The notes beneath the pieces were generated by a model. It did no database searches. It saw only the letters and a program-made list of their open reading frames with translations, and had not been told where the DNA came from. Below, piece by piece: positions 26,021 to 34,406 of a DNA stretch of 39,897 nucleotides (the stretch's first letter is position 1; each line of letters starts with the position of its first letter). This DNA comes from Bacillota bacterium (lineage in GTDB: Bacteria; Bacillota; Clostridia; Lachnospirales; Lachnospiraceae), in assembly GCA_023409835.1 (NCBI GenBank), contig JAEYQV010000021.1, positions 1 to 39,897 of the forward strand. The letters are read 5' to 3'. The translations under genes and the position numbers were made by a program.

Positions 26021-26935
26021 CTAGATAACAAACTGCTTTATATACCTATAGCTTAAGGTCAAAGAGTTTTTGATAGCTTCTTCAGAACCTTCAAATGCCT
26101 TGTCCTCAACTTCGATACACGAAAAATTGTCATATCCAATATCCGTCAATGCGGATACGAACTTGCCCCAGTCTACATCGCCAAGTCCGGGGAGCTTTGG
26201 CGACATATACTCCAAAGGATATGCCATTATACCAACATCATTTAAACGGTCTTCGTATACCTTAATGTCTTTAAAATGAACATGGAATATTCTGTCTTTA
26301 AATTCATACAGAGGTCTAATATAGTCGATTCTTTGCCATATAAAATGAGATGGGTCATAGTTTATACCAAAATTCTTACTTGGAATAATGTTAAATAATT
26401 GGCGCCATATCTTAGGAGTAGTCGCTAAATTCTGTCCACCGGGCCATTGATCAACAGTAAAAAGCATAGGACAATTTTCAATCGCTACCTTAACATTATT
26501 TTCTTCTGCAAGCTTGATAATAGGAGGCCAAACCTTCTTGAAGATCTCAATATTCTCTTCGGTGGTTAAAGACTGCACTCTACCGATAAATGTAGTAATG
26601 GTATCAACATTAAGCTTCGGCGCTACTCGTATCATGTTTTTTAAATGTTCAATATACGTTTCGCGCTTATCTAAGTCAGGATCAAGTGTATTAGGATAGT
26701 ATGCAAGTGCGGAGATTTGAACGTTCCTTTTATTACAATAGCTTTTAATAAATTCAATCTTGCTATCATCTAATTCCTCAATATTAATATGTGTGACACC
26801 TGCATATCTTCTGGTTGCTTTCTCTTTTGGCCAACATGCTACTTCTACACATTCAAATCCCATGAAAGAAGCGGTATCGATCATTTCTTCAAATGTATAA
26901 TCATCTAGAATAGAACTTACAAAGCCTAATTTCAT
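26021..26935 (-). CDS. Sugar phosphate isomerase/epimerase family protein, copy 3
   Basis: 304 residues of the same TIM-barrel superfamily, but only distantly related to the two close paralogues. It begins MKLGFVSSILDDYTFEEMID, then FECVEVACWPKEKATRRYAG. Likely metal-site segments are VAIENCPM, NFGINYDPSHFIWQ, VHFKDI and CIEVEDKAFEGS. I trimmed the frame to the ATG after AAGGAG; a further 12 residues upstream lack a ribosome binding site. It is the second gene of an operon with a Gfo/Idh/MocA dehydrogenase 57 bp upstream. This pairing is common in clostridia and Bacteroidetes for conversion of oxidised sugars or inositols. The reaction is not known. Confidence 0.85.
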   Translation of the reverse strand: MKLGFVSSILDDYTFEEMIDTASFMGFECVEVACWPKEKATRRYAGVTHINIEELDDSKIEFIKSYCNKRNVQISALAYYPNTLDPDLDKRETYIEHLKNMIRVAPKLNVDTITTFIGRVQSLTTEENIEIFKKVWPPIIKLAEENNVKVAIENCPMLFTVDQWPGGQNLATTPKIWRQLFNIIPSKNFGINYDPSHFIWQRIDYIRPLYEFKDRIFHVHFKDIKVYEDRLNDVGIMAYPLEYMSPKLPGLGDVDWGKFVSALTDIGYDNFSCIEVEDKAFEGSEEAIKNSLTLSYRYIKQFVI

Positions 26936-26992
26936 ATTAATTCTCCTTGCTAATGCTCCTAATGAATGCATTTGTATAGTTATTTCAAGCGA

Positions 26993-28102
26993 TTAGAATA
27001 TAACTTCTTTGCCGGTTCTGGCAGATTCATAAATGGCATCTAATATTTTGGTTACTATAAAAGCTTGGTCAGGATTTACAAGTGGTTCGGTATCGTTCTT
27101 CACTGCTGCAATCCACTGTTCAGCCTCCAGATATCCGGGTTCACTTTTCTGACCGCTAAAGTAAGCAACGTGTCCTGAGGAACATGCCTTTTCGTCTGTC
27201 AGTATGCCGTTGTGACCATAGTTGTAATACAATTCATCCTCTTTATAGCTCAAACCAGAACGAATCTCTGCTCCTGCTTTTGTGCCACAGAGAGTCGTGG
27301 AAGCTTCTCTGGATTCCATGAGGTTAATCGCCCATGAAGCTTTCAAGTTTATGGTTGAGCCATCTGCCATCTTGATAAATCCAAATGCCGAATCTTCAAC
27401 TTCATAGGTCTTAGGGTCCCAAGCTCCAAAGCAGTTGCCTTCAGTAGCCTGCTCAAGGCTGCCAAGCTTATAAAATACACTGCCTGTGACAGAAATAGGT
27501 TCGTAATTATTCATCATCCATAAAGTCATGTCAAGAGCGTGGGTTCCTATATCGATTAATGGACCACCGCCCTGCAGGCTCTTATTGGGAAATACTCCCC
27601 AGGTTGGAACGCCGCGACGTCGGATAGCATTTGCTTCGGCGTAATAGATATCTCCAAGCTCTTTTTTCTGGCAAGATTTATAAAGAGACTGAACCTCGGG
27701 CCTAAACCGGTTCTGATAGCCAATGGTGAATTTCTTACCGCTTTTCTTCCATGCTTCAATCATTTTCTGAGCATCTGAAGTTGTAGCGGCCATAGGCTTC
27801 TCACACATTACGTGTTTTCCGGCGGCAAATGCATCTACTGTGATTTCGCAGTGGGATATATTCGGAGTAAGTACATGTACCACGTCAATGTCAGGATCAG
27901 CTAGCAGCTCCTTATAATCAGTATAGATCTTTGCGTCTGAAACGCCGTATTTCTCGGCACCCATTCTTGCTCGTTCTTCTATAAGGTCACAAAATGCAAC
28001 TAAATCAACCTTATCAGAATGTGCCTTAAGACTAGGAAAATGCTTTTGATTTGCGATGCCACCGCATCCAATGATTCCCACTTGCAGTTTACCGTTTTTC
28101 AT
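26993..28102 (-). CDS. Gfo/Idh/MocA-family oxidoreductase 1
   Basis: 369 residues. The Rossmann NAD(P)-binding start is GIIGCGGIANQKHFP (residues 9-23). The family's central CEKPMA motif is near residue 100, with the invariant Lys that contacts the nicotinamide and substrate. The catalytic DIGTHALDMTLWMM segment is near residues 190-205. It oxidises or reduces a hydroxyl of a sugar, cyclitol or glycoside, commonly at C3 in glycoside pathways. AAGGAGAG precedes the ATG. It leads an operon with isomerase 3 and is divergent from the isomerase-ABC transporter operon, with which it shares the 437-bp regulatory gap 28103-28539. No Tat signal, so it is cytoplasmic. Confidence 0.92.
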   Translation of the reverse strand: MKNGKLQVGIIGCGGIANQKHFPSLKAHSDKVDLVAFCDLIEERARMGAEKYGVSDAKIYTDYKELLADPDIDVVHVLTPNISHCEITVDAFAAGKHVMCEKPMAATTSDAQKMIEAWKKSGKKFTIGYQNRFRPEVQSLYKSCQKKELGDIYYAEANAIRRRGVPTWGVFPNKSLQGGGPLIDIGTHALDMTLWMMNNYEPISVTGSVFYKLGSLEQATEGNCFGAWDPKTYEVEDSAFGFIKMADGSTINLKASWAINLMESREASTTLCGTKAGAEIRSGLSYKEDELYYNYGHNGILTDEKACSSGHVAYFSGQKSEPGYLEAEQWIAAVKNDTEPLVNPDQAFIVTKILDAIYESARTGKEVIF

Positions 28103-28379
28103 ATGATCTCTCCTTCTCTATGTTTTAGTTGAATTTTTGAAACATCAAAACACGTATAATTACGAGTTATTGATAGTTTAATAAAATAGCGCGTACAGTA
28201 AGTTCTGAATATCATTGCTATTTCATTATGTATGAAACGCCAATGAAAAATAAAGAAATATAAATATTTAATTTCATTAAATTTCATAAGCATATTCATA
28301 TATTACATCAAGCTTCCTGCAAAGTAAATTATATAAAATGCACAAAATTAATTAAAATTAACTGTAAAAAAATAAGTAA

Positions 28380-28487
28380 TTGACAAAAAAATTGACGGGT
28401 GATATAGTGTCATTATGAAATACATGAAATTAGCACGAAATATTACAAAATAATATGCATGATATTCTCACGCTAATTTCTGAAATT
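28380..28487 (+). promoter_or_regulatory. Promoter and leader dyads of the transporter operon
   Basis: TTGACA (28380-28385) and TATAGT (28403-28408) are 17 bp apart with an upstream TG, a strong sigma-A promoter. Just downstream, GAAATTAGC (28426-28434) is the exact reverse complement of GCTAATTTC (28472-28480), and the palindrome AATTTC-T-GAAATT lies at 28475-28487. These lie after the start site and could be operators or an mRNA stem. I see no confident minus-strand promoter in 28103-28380, which is very A+T-rich. Confidence 0.6.
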
Positions 28488-28539
28488 TTCACAGGGTATC
28501 ATATATTATTTTAAATATTAACAAAGGAGTGACAGGAAA

Positions 28540-29394
28540 ATGAAAGTAGGCATTCAGCTCTATTCGGTACGTAACAATATGGCGAAAGACCCGATTTCTA
28601 CAATACGTGATGTCGCAAATGCAGGGTACCGTCATATCGAGGTAGCGAACCATAACGCTATGAATGACGCTGGCGTTGGATTTGGAATTACCGCTAAAGA
28701 GGTCCGTTCTCTTCTTAATGAAGTGGGGGCTGAGATCTTTAGTGCACATATCTTTCCGCTTGATCCTGACAGGATGACACCTGTTTTAGAATTTCATCAG
28801 GAAATCGGTACCAAGTTCTTGGTGCAACCTATGGATTTCTATCGTGACAGGGAGGAAGCCTTAATCAAAGCTGATATACTTAATAAGGTAGGAGAACGGT
28901 GTAAGGCTTATGGCATGCAACTGCTGTATCATAACCACTTTCATGAGTTTCAGCATTTCGGAGGCGAAACCATCTACGAGCTTCTTATGAACAATACTGA
29001 TCCAGGGCTCGTAAAAATTGAACTTGATACCTATTGGACTCTCCGTGCTGGAAGAAATCCAATAGAAGAGCTTAAAAAATACGGAAAACGTGTATGTCTG
29101 GTACACCAGAAGGATTTCACGAAAGGCTTTGAAGATAAACTAAATCTTCTTGCCAGTGTCGAGGTCAATAACGATTACGTTGATATGGATCGCTTCAACT
29201 TAGAAGTAAGGCCAGAAACTTTCACAGAAATCGGTACAGGTATCATTGATATCCAGAGCATTATAGATACTGCGAATGAATTCTGTGGAAGTGAGTACAT
29301 AGTACTTGAGCAGGACTTTAGTAAGTATGATGAGATTGAGAGTATAAAAATAAGTATGGACAGTTTCCGCAGATTCAAGGGTGTTGAATGGTAG
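28540..29394 (+). CDS. Sugar phosphate isomerase/epimerase family protein, copy 2
   Basis: 284 residues, first gene of the transporter operon. The TIM barrel begins MKVGIQLYSVRNNMAKDP and shows the segments YRHIEVANHNA, LYHNHFHEF, IELDTYW, LVHQKDF, and LEQDFSKYDEIESIKISMDS near the end. It is about 30 residues shorter than its paralogue (copy 1), mainly in the middle. Placement with the importer suggests it acts early on the imported compound. AAAGGAG lies 9 nt before the ATG, and the substrate-binding protein gene follows 48 bp downstream. It is less likely to be an endonuclease IV, because the DNA-binding residues of that group are not recognisable. Confidence 0.86.
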   Translation: MKVGIQLYSVRNNMAKDPISTIRDVANAGYRHIEVANHNAMNDAGVGFGITAKEVRSLLNEVGAEIFSAHIFPLDPDRMTPVLEFHQEIGTKFLVQPMDFYRDREEALIKADILNKVGERCKAYGMQLLYHNHFHEFQHFGGETIYELLMNNTDPGLVKIELDTYWTLRAGRNPIEELKKYGKRVCLVHQKDFTKGFEDKLNLLASVEVNNDYVDMDRFNLEVRPETFTEIGTGIIDIQSIIDTANEFCGSEYIVLEQDFSKYDEIESIKISMDSFRRFKGVEW

Positions 29395-29442
29395 AGATTT
29401 ATAATATTTATATATATTATGTAGAAAAAAAGGAGAATAAAT

Positions 29443-30495
29443 ATGAAAAAATTGATTGTTCTGTTACTTACACTGAGCATGGTGTTCAGTTTCACCGCAT
29501 GCTCAAACAAAAAAGGGAAAGAAGCTACTCCAACACAAGAAAGCACTCCGAAACAAGAAACCACTCCTAAGCAGGAAACAACAAAAAGCGAAGATAATAA
29601 CACTGCTGCTCCGGAAAAAATTAAGATTGGTGTGTCCATGAATGCCTTGGATGAATACCAGACTCAATACTATGGCTATCTTGAGGATTATGCGAAAGAA
29701 TTAGGCGTTGAAGTCGTTATGACGAATGCAGAAGGTAAGGTTGATAAGCAGCTGGCAGATATAGAATCCCTTATCTCTCTTGCTCCCGATGTAATTATTA
29801 TCCGTTCAACTGACTCCTCCGGTGTTGTTTCGGGATTTGAAGCCTGTGCTGCTGCAAATATACCTACAATCGACTCGGCCTATGGAGCTGACTATCAGGA
29901 TACGCTTAAGATTATGCAAAGTCAGTTTTACCTCTGCAGTCTTCAAGCAAAATACTGTATCGACTGGCTTGATGCTAATCCCGACAAAAACCTTAAGGTT
30001 GGTTACATTTGGGGATACCAAGGTATGTCGGCAACTCAGGATCGTTATGACGGCTGGCATAATACTTTAATGGAAGCGAAGGGTGACCGGGTTGAGATAT
30101 TAGCAGAGAAGGTTTGTAACTGGAGTGCTACCGAAACAATGGCAGCTGTTGAGGACTGGGTACAGGCTTATCCTGAGATGAATTGTATTGTAGCACAGAG
30201 TGATGAAATGGCGTTGGCCGCAACTAACGTACTTCAAGCAGCCAATATTGGCACGGACAAATGCATTGTTATTGGTATCGACGGATCTCCGGCAGCACAG
30301 GAAGCTATTCGTGAAGGCACACTGAACGCAACAGTTTACAGCTCCAAGAAAGCTGATGCTAAGGTTACAGTCGATTATGCAGTAAAAATTGCTAAAGGGG
30401 AGAACTTAGCAGGACAGACAATAGATACAGGTACTGAAATAACTGATCTATTGACCGCTGAAACGATCGATGAAGTTCTTGGAAGACTTGATTGA
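29443..30495 (+). CDS. Sugar ABC transporter substrate-binding lipoprotein
   Basis: 350 residues. The lipoprotein signal ends FSFTAC with lipid on Cys20, followed by a Lys/Thr/Gln-rich tether containing near-repeats of TPKQETT (about residues 29-46). A type I periplasmic-binding fold (about 58-350) of the ribose/xylose/inositol kind follows: KIGVSMNALDEYQTQYYG, then DVIIIRSTDSSGVVSG, then CIVIGIDGSPAAQEAI. It captures the sugar outside the membrane for the ATPase and permease encoded next. The ligand cannot be read, but there is no clear match to the standard ribose or galactose pocket pattern. It is in an operon, with AAAGGAG before the ATG. Confidence 0.92.
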   Translation: MKKLIVLLLTLSMVFSFTACSNKKGKEATPTQESTPKQETTPKQETTKSEDNNTAAPEKIKIGVSMNALDEYQTQYYGYLEDYAKELGVEVVMTNAEGKVDKQLADIESLISLAPDVIIIRSTDSSGVVSGFEACAAANIPTIDSAYGADYQDTLKIMQSQFYLCSLQAKYCIDWLDANPDKNLKVGYIWGYQGMSATQDRYDGWHNTLMEAKGDRVEILAEKVCNWSATETMAAVEDWVQAYPEMNCIVAQSDEMALAATNVLQAANIGTDKCIVIGIDGSPAAQEAIREGTLNATVYSSKKADAKVTVDYAVKIAKGENLAGQTIDTGTEITDLLTAETIDEVLGRLD

Positions 30496-30509
30496 TAGCT
30501 ATCTCTTTA

Positions 30510-30539
30510 AGGCCGTTGCGTTGTTAAAACGCACGGCCT
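30510..30539 (+). terminator. Intra-operon hairpin after the binding-protein gene
   Basis: AGGCCGTTGCGTT (30510-30522) pairs with AACGC-ACGGCCT (to 30539) across a short loop, one base bulged, and is followed by CCATTTT. It probably stops part of the transcripts or protects the 3' end, giving more binding protein than ATPase and permease, as is common in such operons. Confidence 0.65.
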
Positions 30540-30569
30540 ACCATTTTACTCTATATAGGAGGTAATAGA

Positions 30570-32072
30570 ATGTCAAACAAGGACGAGTTTATTTTGGAAA
30601 TGCTAGATATCGTCAAGACTTTTCCGGGGGTCAAGGCACTGGATCATGCGAGACTGCAGATAAAAAAAGGAGAGGTACATGCTCTTATTGGTGAAAATGG
30701 TGCCGGTAAATCAACGCTCATGAAGATCCTTCTGGGAATTTACCGTACGGATGGAGGAACTGTTGTGTATAAGGGGCGCCAGGTAGATTTCAGGGTGCCT
30801 TATGATGCGCTGACTGCAGGAATTTCTATGATACATCAGGAGATTAGTCTGATACCTACGGTTGATGTGGCTGAGAATATATGGATAGGCCGGGAGAGTG
30901 ATTTTTCAAAAGGAGGAATCATCAACTCTAAGAAACGCTTAGAAAAGGCGCAGGAGCTGCTGGATGAGCTGGGAATCGAAATAGACCCACGTAAGATTGT
31001 CCGTGACTTGAGCGTTGCAAACATGCAGCTGGTAGAAATTGCACGGGCGGTCTCTTACAATTCTGACATCATCATAATGGATGAGCCGACGAGTTCACTG
31101 TCTGACAGCGAAATATCAATATTGTATAAAATTATTCAGGATTTATCTGCGAAGGGAACAGCTATCATATTTATCTCCCATAAGCTGGAGGAGATCTTCG
31201 AGGTATGTAGCCGTGTAACTGTCATGCGTGATGGACAGTTCATCTCAGTGCACAATACCTCGGATATTACACAGGATGAGTTAGTTGCCAAAATCGCCGG
31301 GCGTGAAATTAAGGACCTTTTCCCGAAGCTTGAAACTACCCCGGGAGAGGTGGCTCTTCAAATAAAAGGACTAAGTTCCGGAAAGAAATTTCAAGATATA
31401 AGCTTAAATGTTCGAAAAGGAGAAATTCTTGGACTATGTGGACTGGTGGGTGCCGGGCGTACAGAAGTAATGCGTGCTGTATTTGGCATAGACCCATATG
31501 ACTCTGGGGAGATCATAATAGACGGGGTTCCTGCCAAGATTCATTCGCCTAAGGACGCCATACGCTATGGACTGGCCATGGTCACTGAGGATCGGCGTCA
31601 AAGCGGAATTATTGCGGGGCTCGCTGTGAAGGCTAATATCTCTCTCGCCTATCTGAGCAGTATATGTAATAAGTTAACCTTTATTGGTAAAAAACGTGAA
31701 GATGAAGATGCAAAAATGTGCCAAAATAAGCTGTCTATTCGCGCGGCCTCCCTTAATCAGACCATTGGCTCGCTATCCGGCGGTAACCAGCAGAAGGCGA
31801 TTATAGCCAGGTGGCTGCTAACAAATCCCAAGGTTCTAATTTTGGATGAACCTACTCGGGGCATAGATGTCGGTTCCAAGAGTGAGATACATCGTCTCAT
31901 TAGTGAATTGGCAGCCGAGGGTATGGCCGTTGTTATGATCAGTAGTGAGATGCCGGAGATATTAGGTATGAGCGATAGGATTATCGTCATGCGCGAAGGG
32001 AGCATCATGGGAGAATTCAACCGAACTGATGCAGACCAAGAAACCTTGATTAAACGAGCCTTCGGTGCATAA
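30570..32072 (+). CDS. Sugar ABC transporter ATPase (RbsA/MglA type, two ATPase domains)
   Basis: 500 residues with two fused ATP-binding cassettes. Domain 1 has Walker A GENGAGKST (41-49), a degenerate signature LSVANMQLVEIARA and Walker B IIIMDEPTSSLS. Domain 2 has the degenerate Walker A typical of this subfamily (GLVGAGRTEVMR), a canonical signature LSGGNQQKAIIARWLL and Walker B VLILDEPTRGIDVG. It energises import of the sugar bound by the preceding lipoprotein through the next gene's permease. GGAGGT precedes the ATG. Standard length and layout for the CUT2 class, whose substrates are mostly monosaccharides and inositols. Confidence 0.95.
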   Translation: MSNKDEFILEMLDIVKTFPGVKALDHARLQIKKGEVHALIGENGAGKSTLMKILLGIYRTDGGTVVYKGRQVDFRVPYDALTAGISMIHQEISLIPTVDVAENIWIGRESDFSKGGIINSKKRLEKAQELLDELGIEIDPRKIVRDLSVANMQLVEIARAVSYNSDIIIMDEPTSSLSDSEISILYKIIQDLSAKGTAIIFISHKLEEIFEVCSRVTVMRDGQFISVHNTSDITQDELVAKIAGREIKDLFPKLETTPGEVALQIKGLSSGKKFQDISLNVRKGEILGLCGLVGAGRTEVMRAVFGIDPYDSGEIIIDGVPAKIHSPKDAIRYGLAMVTEDRRQSGIIAGLAVKANISLAYLSSICNKLTFIGKKREDEDAKMCQNKLSIRAASLNQTIGSLSGGNQQKAIIARWLLTNPKVLILDEPTRGIDVGSKSEIHRLISELAAEGMAVVMISSEMPEILGMSDRIIVMREGSIMGEFNRTDADQETLIKRAFGA

Positions 32073-32098
32073 TCGATGAAGCGGAAAGGAAATTTGTC

Positions 32099-33094
32099 AT
32101 GAATAATAATGTGAATTCTTCAAAGAGTAAGAATATAGGCACCATATTGGGTGACTTTTCACTTAAAAATAAAGCTCTTATCATTCTTTTAATTCTCTGT
32201 ATTTTAGCGTCATTTGTGACGCCTGCTTTTCTGACAACGCGAAACCTTATGAATGTTGTAAGGCAGATAAGTGCAAGCGCAATATTGGGAATTGGCTTTA
32301 CCTTAGTTATAGCATCTGCTAATCTGGATCTCTCGGTTGGCTATATGCTTGGTATGCTCGGGGTTATTATGGGTTTACTATCCCGAGCAAATGTACCGTT
32401 TCCCTTGGTTCTTTTAGCCGGTATCGGAAGTGGTGCGTTATGTGGCTTTATCAATGGGTATATTGGAGTAAAGTTTAAGCTTCCTCTATTTATTGTTACG
32501 TTAGCAACGGGTCAGGTATACAGGGGATTGTGTCAATTATTGAGCAATACATCTCCGGTAAATGGCTTACAAAGTCAATTTAAGTTTTTAGGTCAAGGCT
32601 ATTTAGGCTCTATTCCCATCCCAATCTATATCATGTTTTTTGTAATGCTCGTACTTTATATTATACTGAATAAAACCCGCTTTGGCCGCCACGCAATCGC
32701 CACAGGCGGCAATGCAGAAGCGGCGCGTACCTCGGGTGTTAATACCGGCTTTGTGACAATACGGGTATATATTATTATGGGTATTTGCGTTTCCATAGCA
32801 GCCATGGTTATGACTGGTAGAGCATATAGTGCACAGCCTACTGCAGGCCAAGGTATGGAAATGGACGCCATCGCTGCAGTAGTAATTGGTGGAACCAGTC
32901 TTTACGGTGGTTCCGGGAATATTATTGGCACCGTAATTGGTTGTCTTATCGTTGGTGTTATCAACAATATACTTAACTTAAATGCAGTTGACAGCAACTG
33001 GCAGTTGGTAGCAAAGGGGCTTCTCATCCTCTCTGCTGTCCTTTTAGATGTTGCATCTACTCGTTACTTCAACAAAAAGATGAACAAAGTATAA
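32099..33094 (+). CDS. Sugar ABC transporter permease (RbsC type)
   Basis: 331 residues, about nine or ten membrane helices, starting after a short polar N-terminus. The family motif near the end, GMEMDAIAAVVIGGTSLYGGSGNIIGTVIG (quoted partly: MDAIAAVVIGGTSLYGGSG), is present and marks CUT2 permeases. A second motif, ASANLDLSVGYMLGM, is typical of the N-terminal half. It forms the channel as a homodimer with the double ATPase. It lies 26 bp after that gene, so they are co-transcribed. No second permease gene is present, as expected for this class. Confidence 0.95.
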   Translation: MNNNVNSSKSKNIGTILGDFSLKNKALIILLILCILASFVTPAFLTTRNLMNVVRQISASAILGIGFTLVIASANLDLSVGYMLGMLGVIMGLLSRANVPFPLVLLAGIGSGALCGFINGYIGVKFKLPLFIVTLATGQVYRGLCQLLSNTSPVNGLQSQFKFLGQGYLGSIPIPIYIMFFVMLVLYIILNKTRFGRHAIATGGNAEAARTSGVNTGFVTIRVYIIMGICVSIAAMVMTGRAYSAQPTAGQGMEMDAIAAVVIGGTSLYGGSGNIIGTVIGCLIVGVINNILNLNAVDSNWQLVAKGLLILSAVLLDVASTRYFNKKMNKV

Positions 33095-33254
33095 TCATAA
33101 AATAAAAAACAAATCAGCATTTAAGAGGGTGCTTGATCAATACTCTGCAATTCTACTCAACTATACCTTGTATCATGGTAGCACATCGTCTGCAGGTAAT
33201 CAAAAACATGCGCACGAGGATGCCTTCGATAAATGTAGATACTTCTGTTAAAAA

Positions 33255-33291
33255 GTAAAGTCTTTACATTTTTAGGTAAATAAGGTATATT
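33255..33291 (+). promoter_or_regulatory. LacI 2 promoter with overlapping dyad
   Basis: TTTACA (33263-33268) and TATATT (33286-33291) are separated by 17 bp. The dyad GTAAAG-T-CTTTAC (33255-33267) overlaps the -35 box, which suggests autoregulation or control by a related LacI protein. No terminator was found between the permease stop (33094) and this point, so read-through from the transporter operon is possible. Confidence 0.55.
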
Positions 33292-33322
33292 TGAGGGAAT
33301 CAAGAGTTGAAAGGGTGAGAAA

Positions 33323-34312
33323 ATGGTAACGATCTTAGATGTTGCACAAGAAGCTGGAGTTTCCCCGGCAACAGTATCAAGGGCTATCAATAACAGTATG
33401 CTAGTTTCACAGGAAAAGAAGGAGCGTGTTATTGAAGCGGTGAACAAACTTGGTTATAAACAGGTTCGAATAACTGCTGCTAGAAAGGCTCAGCAAAGTA
33501 ATATCATAATATTTGCGGCAAACATATTGAATGAAAGTATAATCGATGGCGCACGCCGGGAAGCTGAAATGTTGGGGTATACTTTGCTTGTGATATACAT
33601 CGGCGAAGCCGCTGAAGGCTACCGTAATATACTTGAGGTCGTAAAAGCACTACCTAGTCATCTGATCGGTGGATTGATCTTTTATCATAACCAATGTGAG
33701 GATAGAGAAATATGGGCGGAGTTAAGTAAATATCCGAATGTACAGATAGGTGAGTACCTACCGAGCTCTCCGCTTTATAATATAACTGTGGACGACTTTC
33801 AAGCGGCTTATGACATGACCTCATATTTGATTGAGAATGGACATAAGCGTATTGCTTTTGCCAAATCCCCAGCCAACAAAAAATATCAATTTTCGGAAAA
33901 ACGTCACAGCGGCTACCGCGCTGCTCTTCAAAATGCCTGTCTAATTGAATCCCAGGAGCATTATATCAAGGTTGATCACACCATTGAGGGAGGAGCAGAC
34001 ATAGCTCACTGGATTATGAGGTTAGATACGCGTCCAGACGCAGTCATCTGTACATCGGATCAGATAGCAGTAGGATGCATTATTGAGCTGAGGAATCAGG
34101 GAATTAAAGTTCCGGAAGATATCGCAGTTTGCGGTTTCGATAATATAGAAATATCAGAAATATGTAGCCCTCCAGTGACGACAATTGCCCAGCCATTTGA
34201 TGAGATGGGCATAGAAGCGGTACAAATACTGGATCGAATTGTATCCAATGATATTCAAACAAGTAGGCGTGTTGTTGTTCCGCATATACTGGTTAAACGA
34301 GAAAGTGCGTGA
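33323..34312 (+). CDS. LacI-family transcriptional regulator 2
   Basis: 329 residues, paralogous to LacI 1. The DNA-binding head reads MVTILDVAQEAGVSPATVSR, then AINNSMLVSQEK. The effector domain ends with CGFDNIEISEICSPPVTTIA, nearly the same as in the paralogue. It follows the transporter operon by 228 bp on the same strand and has its own promoter. The likely role is repression of the transporter/isomerase operon and of the following dehydrogenase in response to an imported ligand or pathway intermediate. AAAGGGTGAG precedes the ATG. Confidence 0.93.
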   Translation: MVTILDVAQEAGVSPATVSRAINNSMLVSQEKKERVIEAVNKLGYKQVRITAARKAQQSNIIIFAANILNESIIDGARREAEMLGYTLLVIYIGEAAEGYRNILEVVKALPSHLIGGLIFYHNQCEDREIWAELSKYPNVQIGEYLPSSPLYNITVDDFQAAYDMTSYLIENGHKRIAFAKSPANKKYQFSEKRHSGYRAALQNACLIESQEHYIKVDHTIEGGADIAHWIMRLDTRPDAVICTSDQIAVGCIIELRNQGIKVPEDIAVCGFDNIEISEICSPPVTTIAQPFDEMGIEAVQILDRIVSNDIQTSRRVVVPHILVKRESA

Positions 34313-34372
34313 AATCGATAGGTTTAGACTTGACTTTAACAGTTGTTCGAATTTTTTAGTACGATGGGAGTA

Positions 34373-34384
34373 TATGTAAACATA
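34373..34384 (+). promoter_or_regulatory. Small dyad upstream of oxidoreductase 2
   Basis: TATGT-AA-ACATA lies 22 bp before the start of the dehydrogenase gene. A weak promoter, TTAACA (34336-34341) and TACGAT (34360-34365) with 18-bp spacing, would place this dyad just at the transcription start, where a repressor could bind. Confidence 0.35.
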
Positions 34385-34406
34385 CGAATAGAAGGAGTGT
34401 TTTTAA

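Noticed and set aside
28099..28299. A 66-residue frame on the minus strand in the intergenic region
   Set aside because: It overlaps the start of oxidoreductase 1 and lies in A+T-rich promoter DNA; no ribosome binding site and no resemblance to a protein.
23541..29394. A C-glycoside lyase (DgpBC-type) system
   Set aside because: The small beta subunit always found with that lyase is not present, and the isomerases do not show an obvious match beyond the shared fold.
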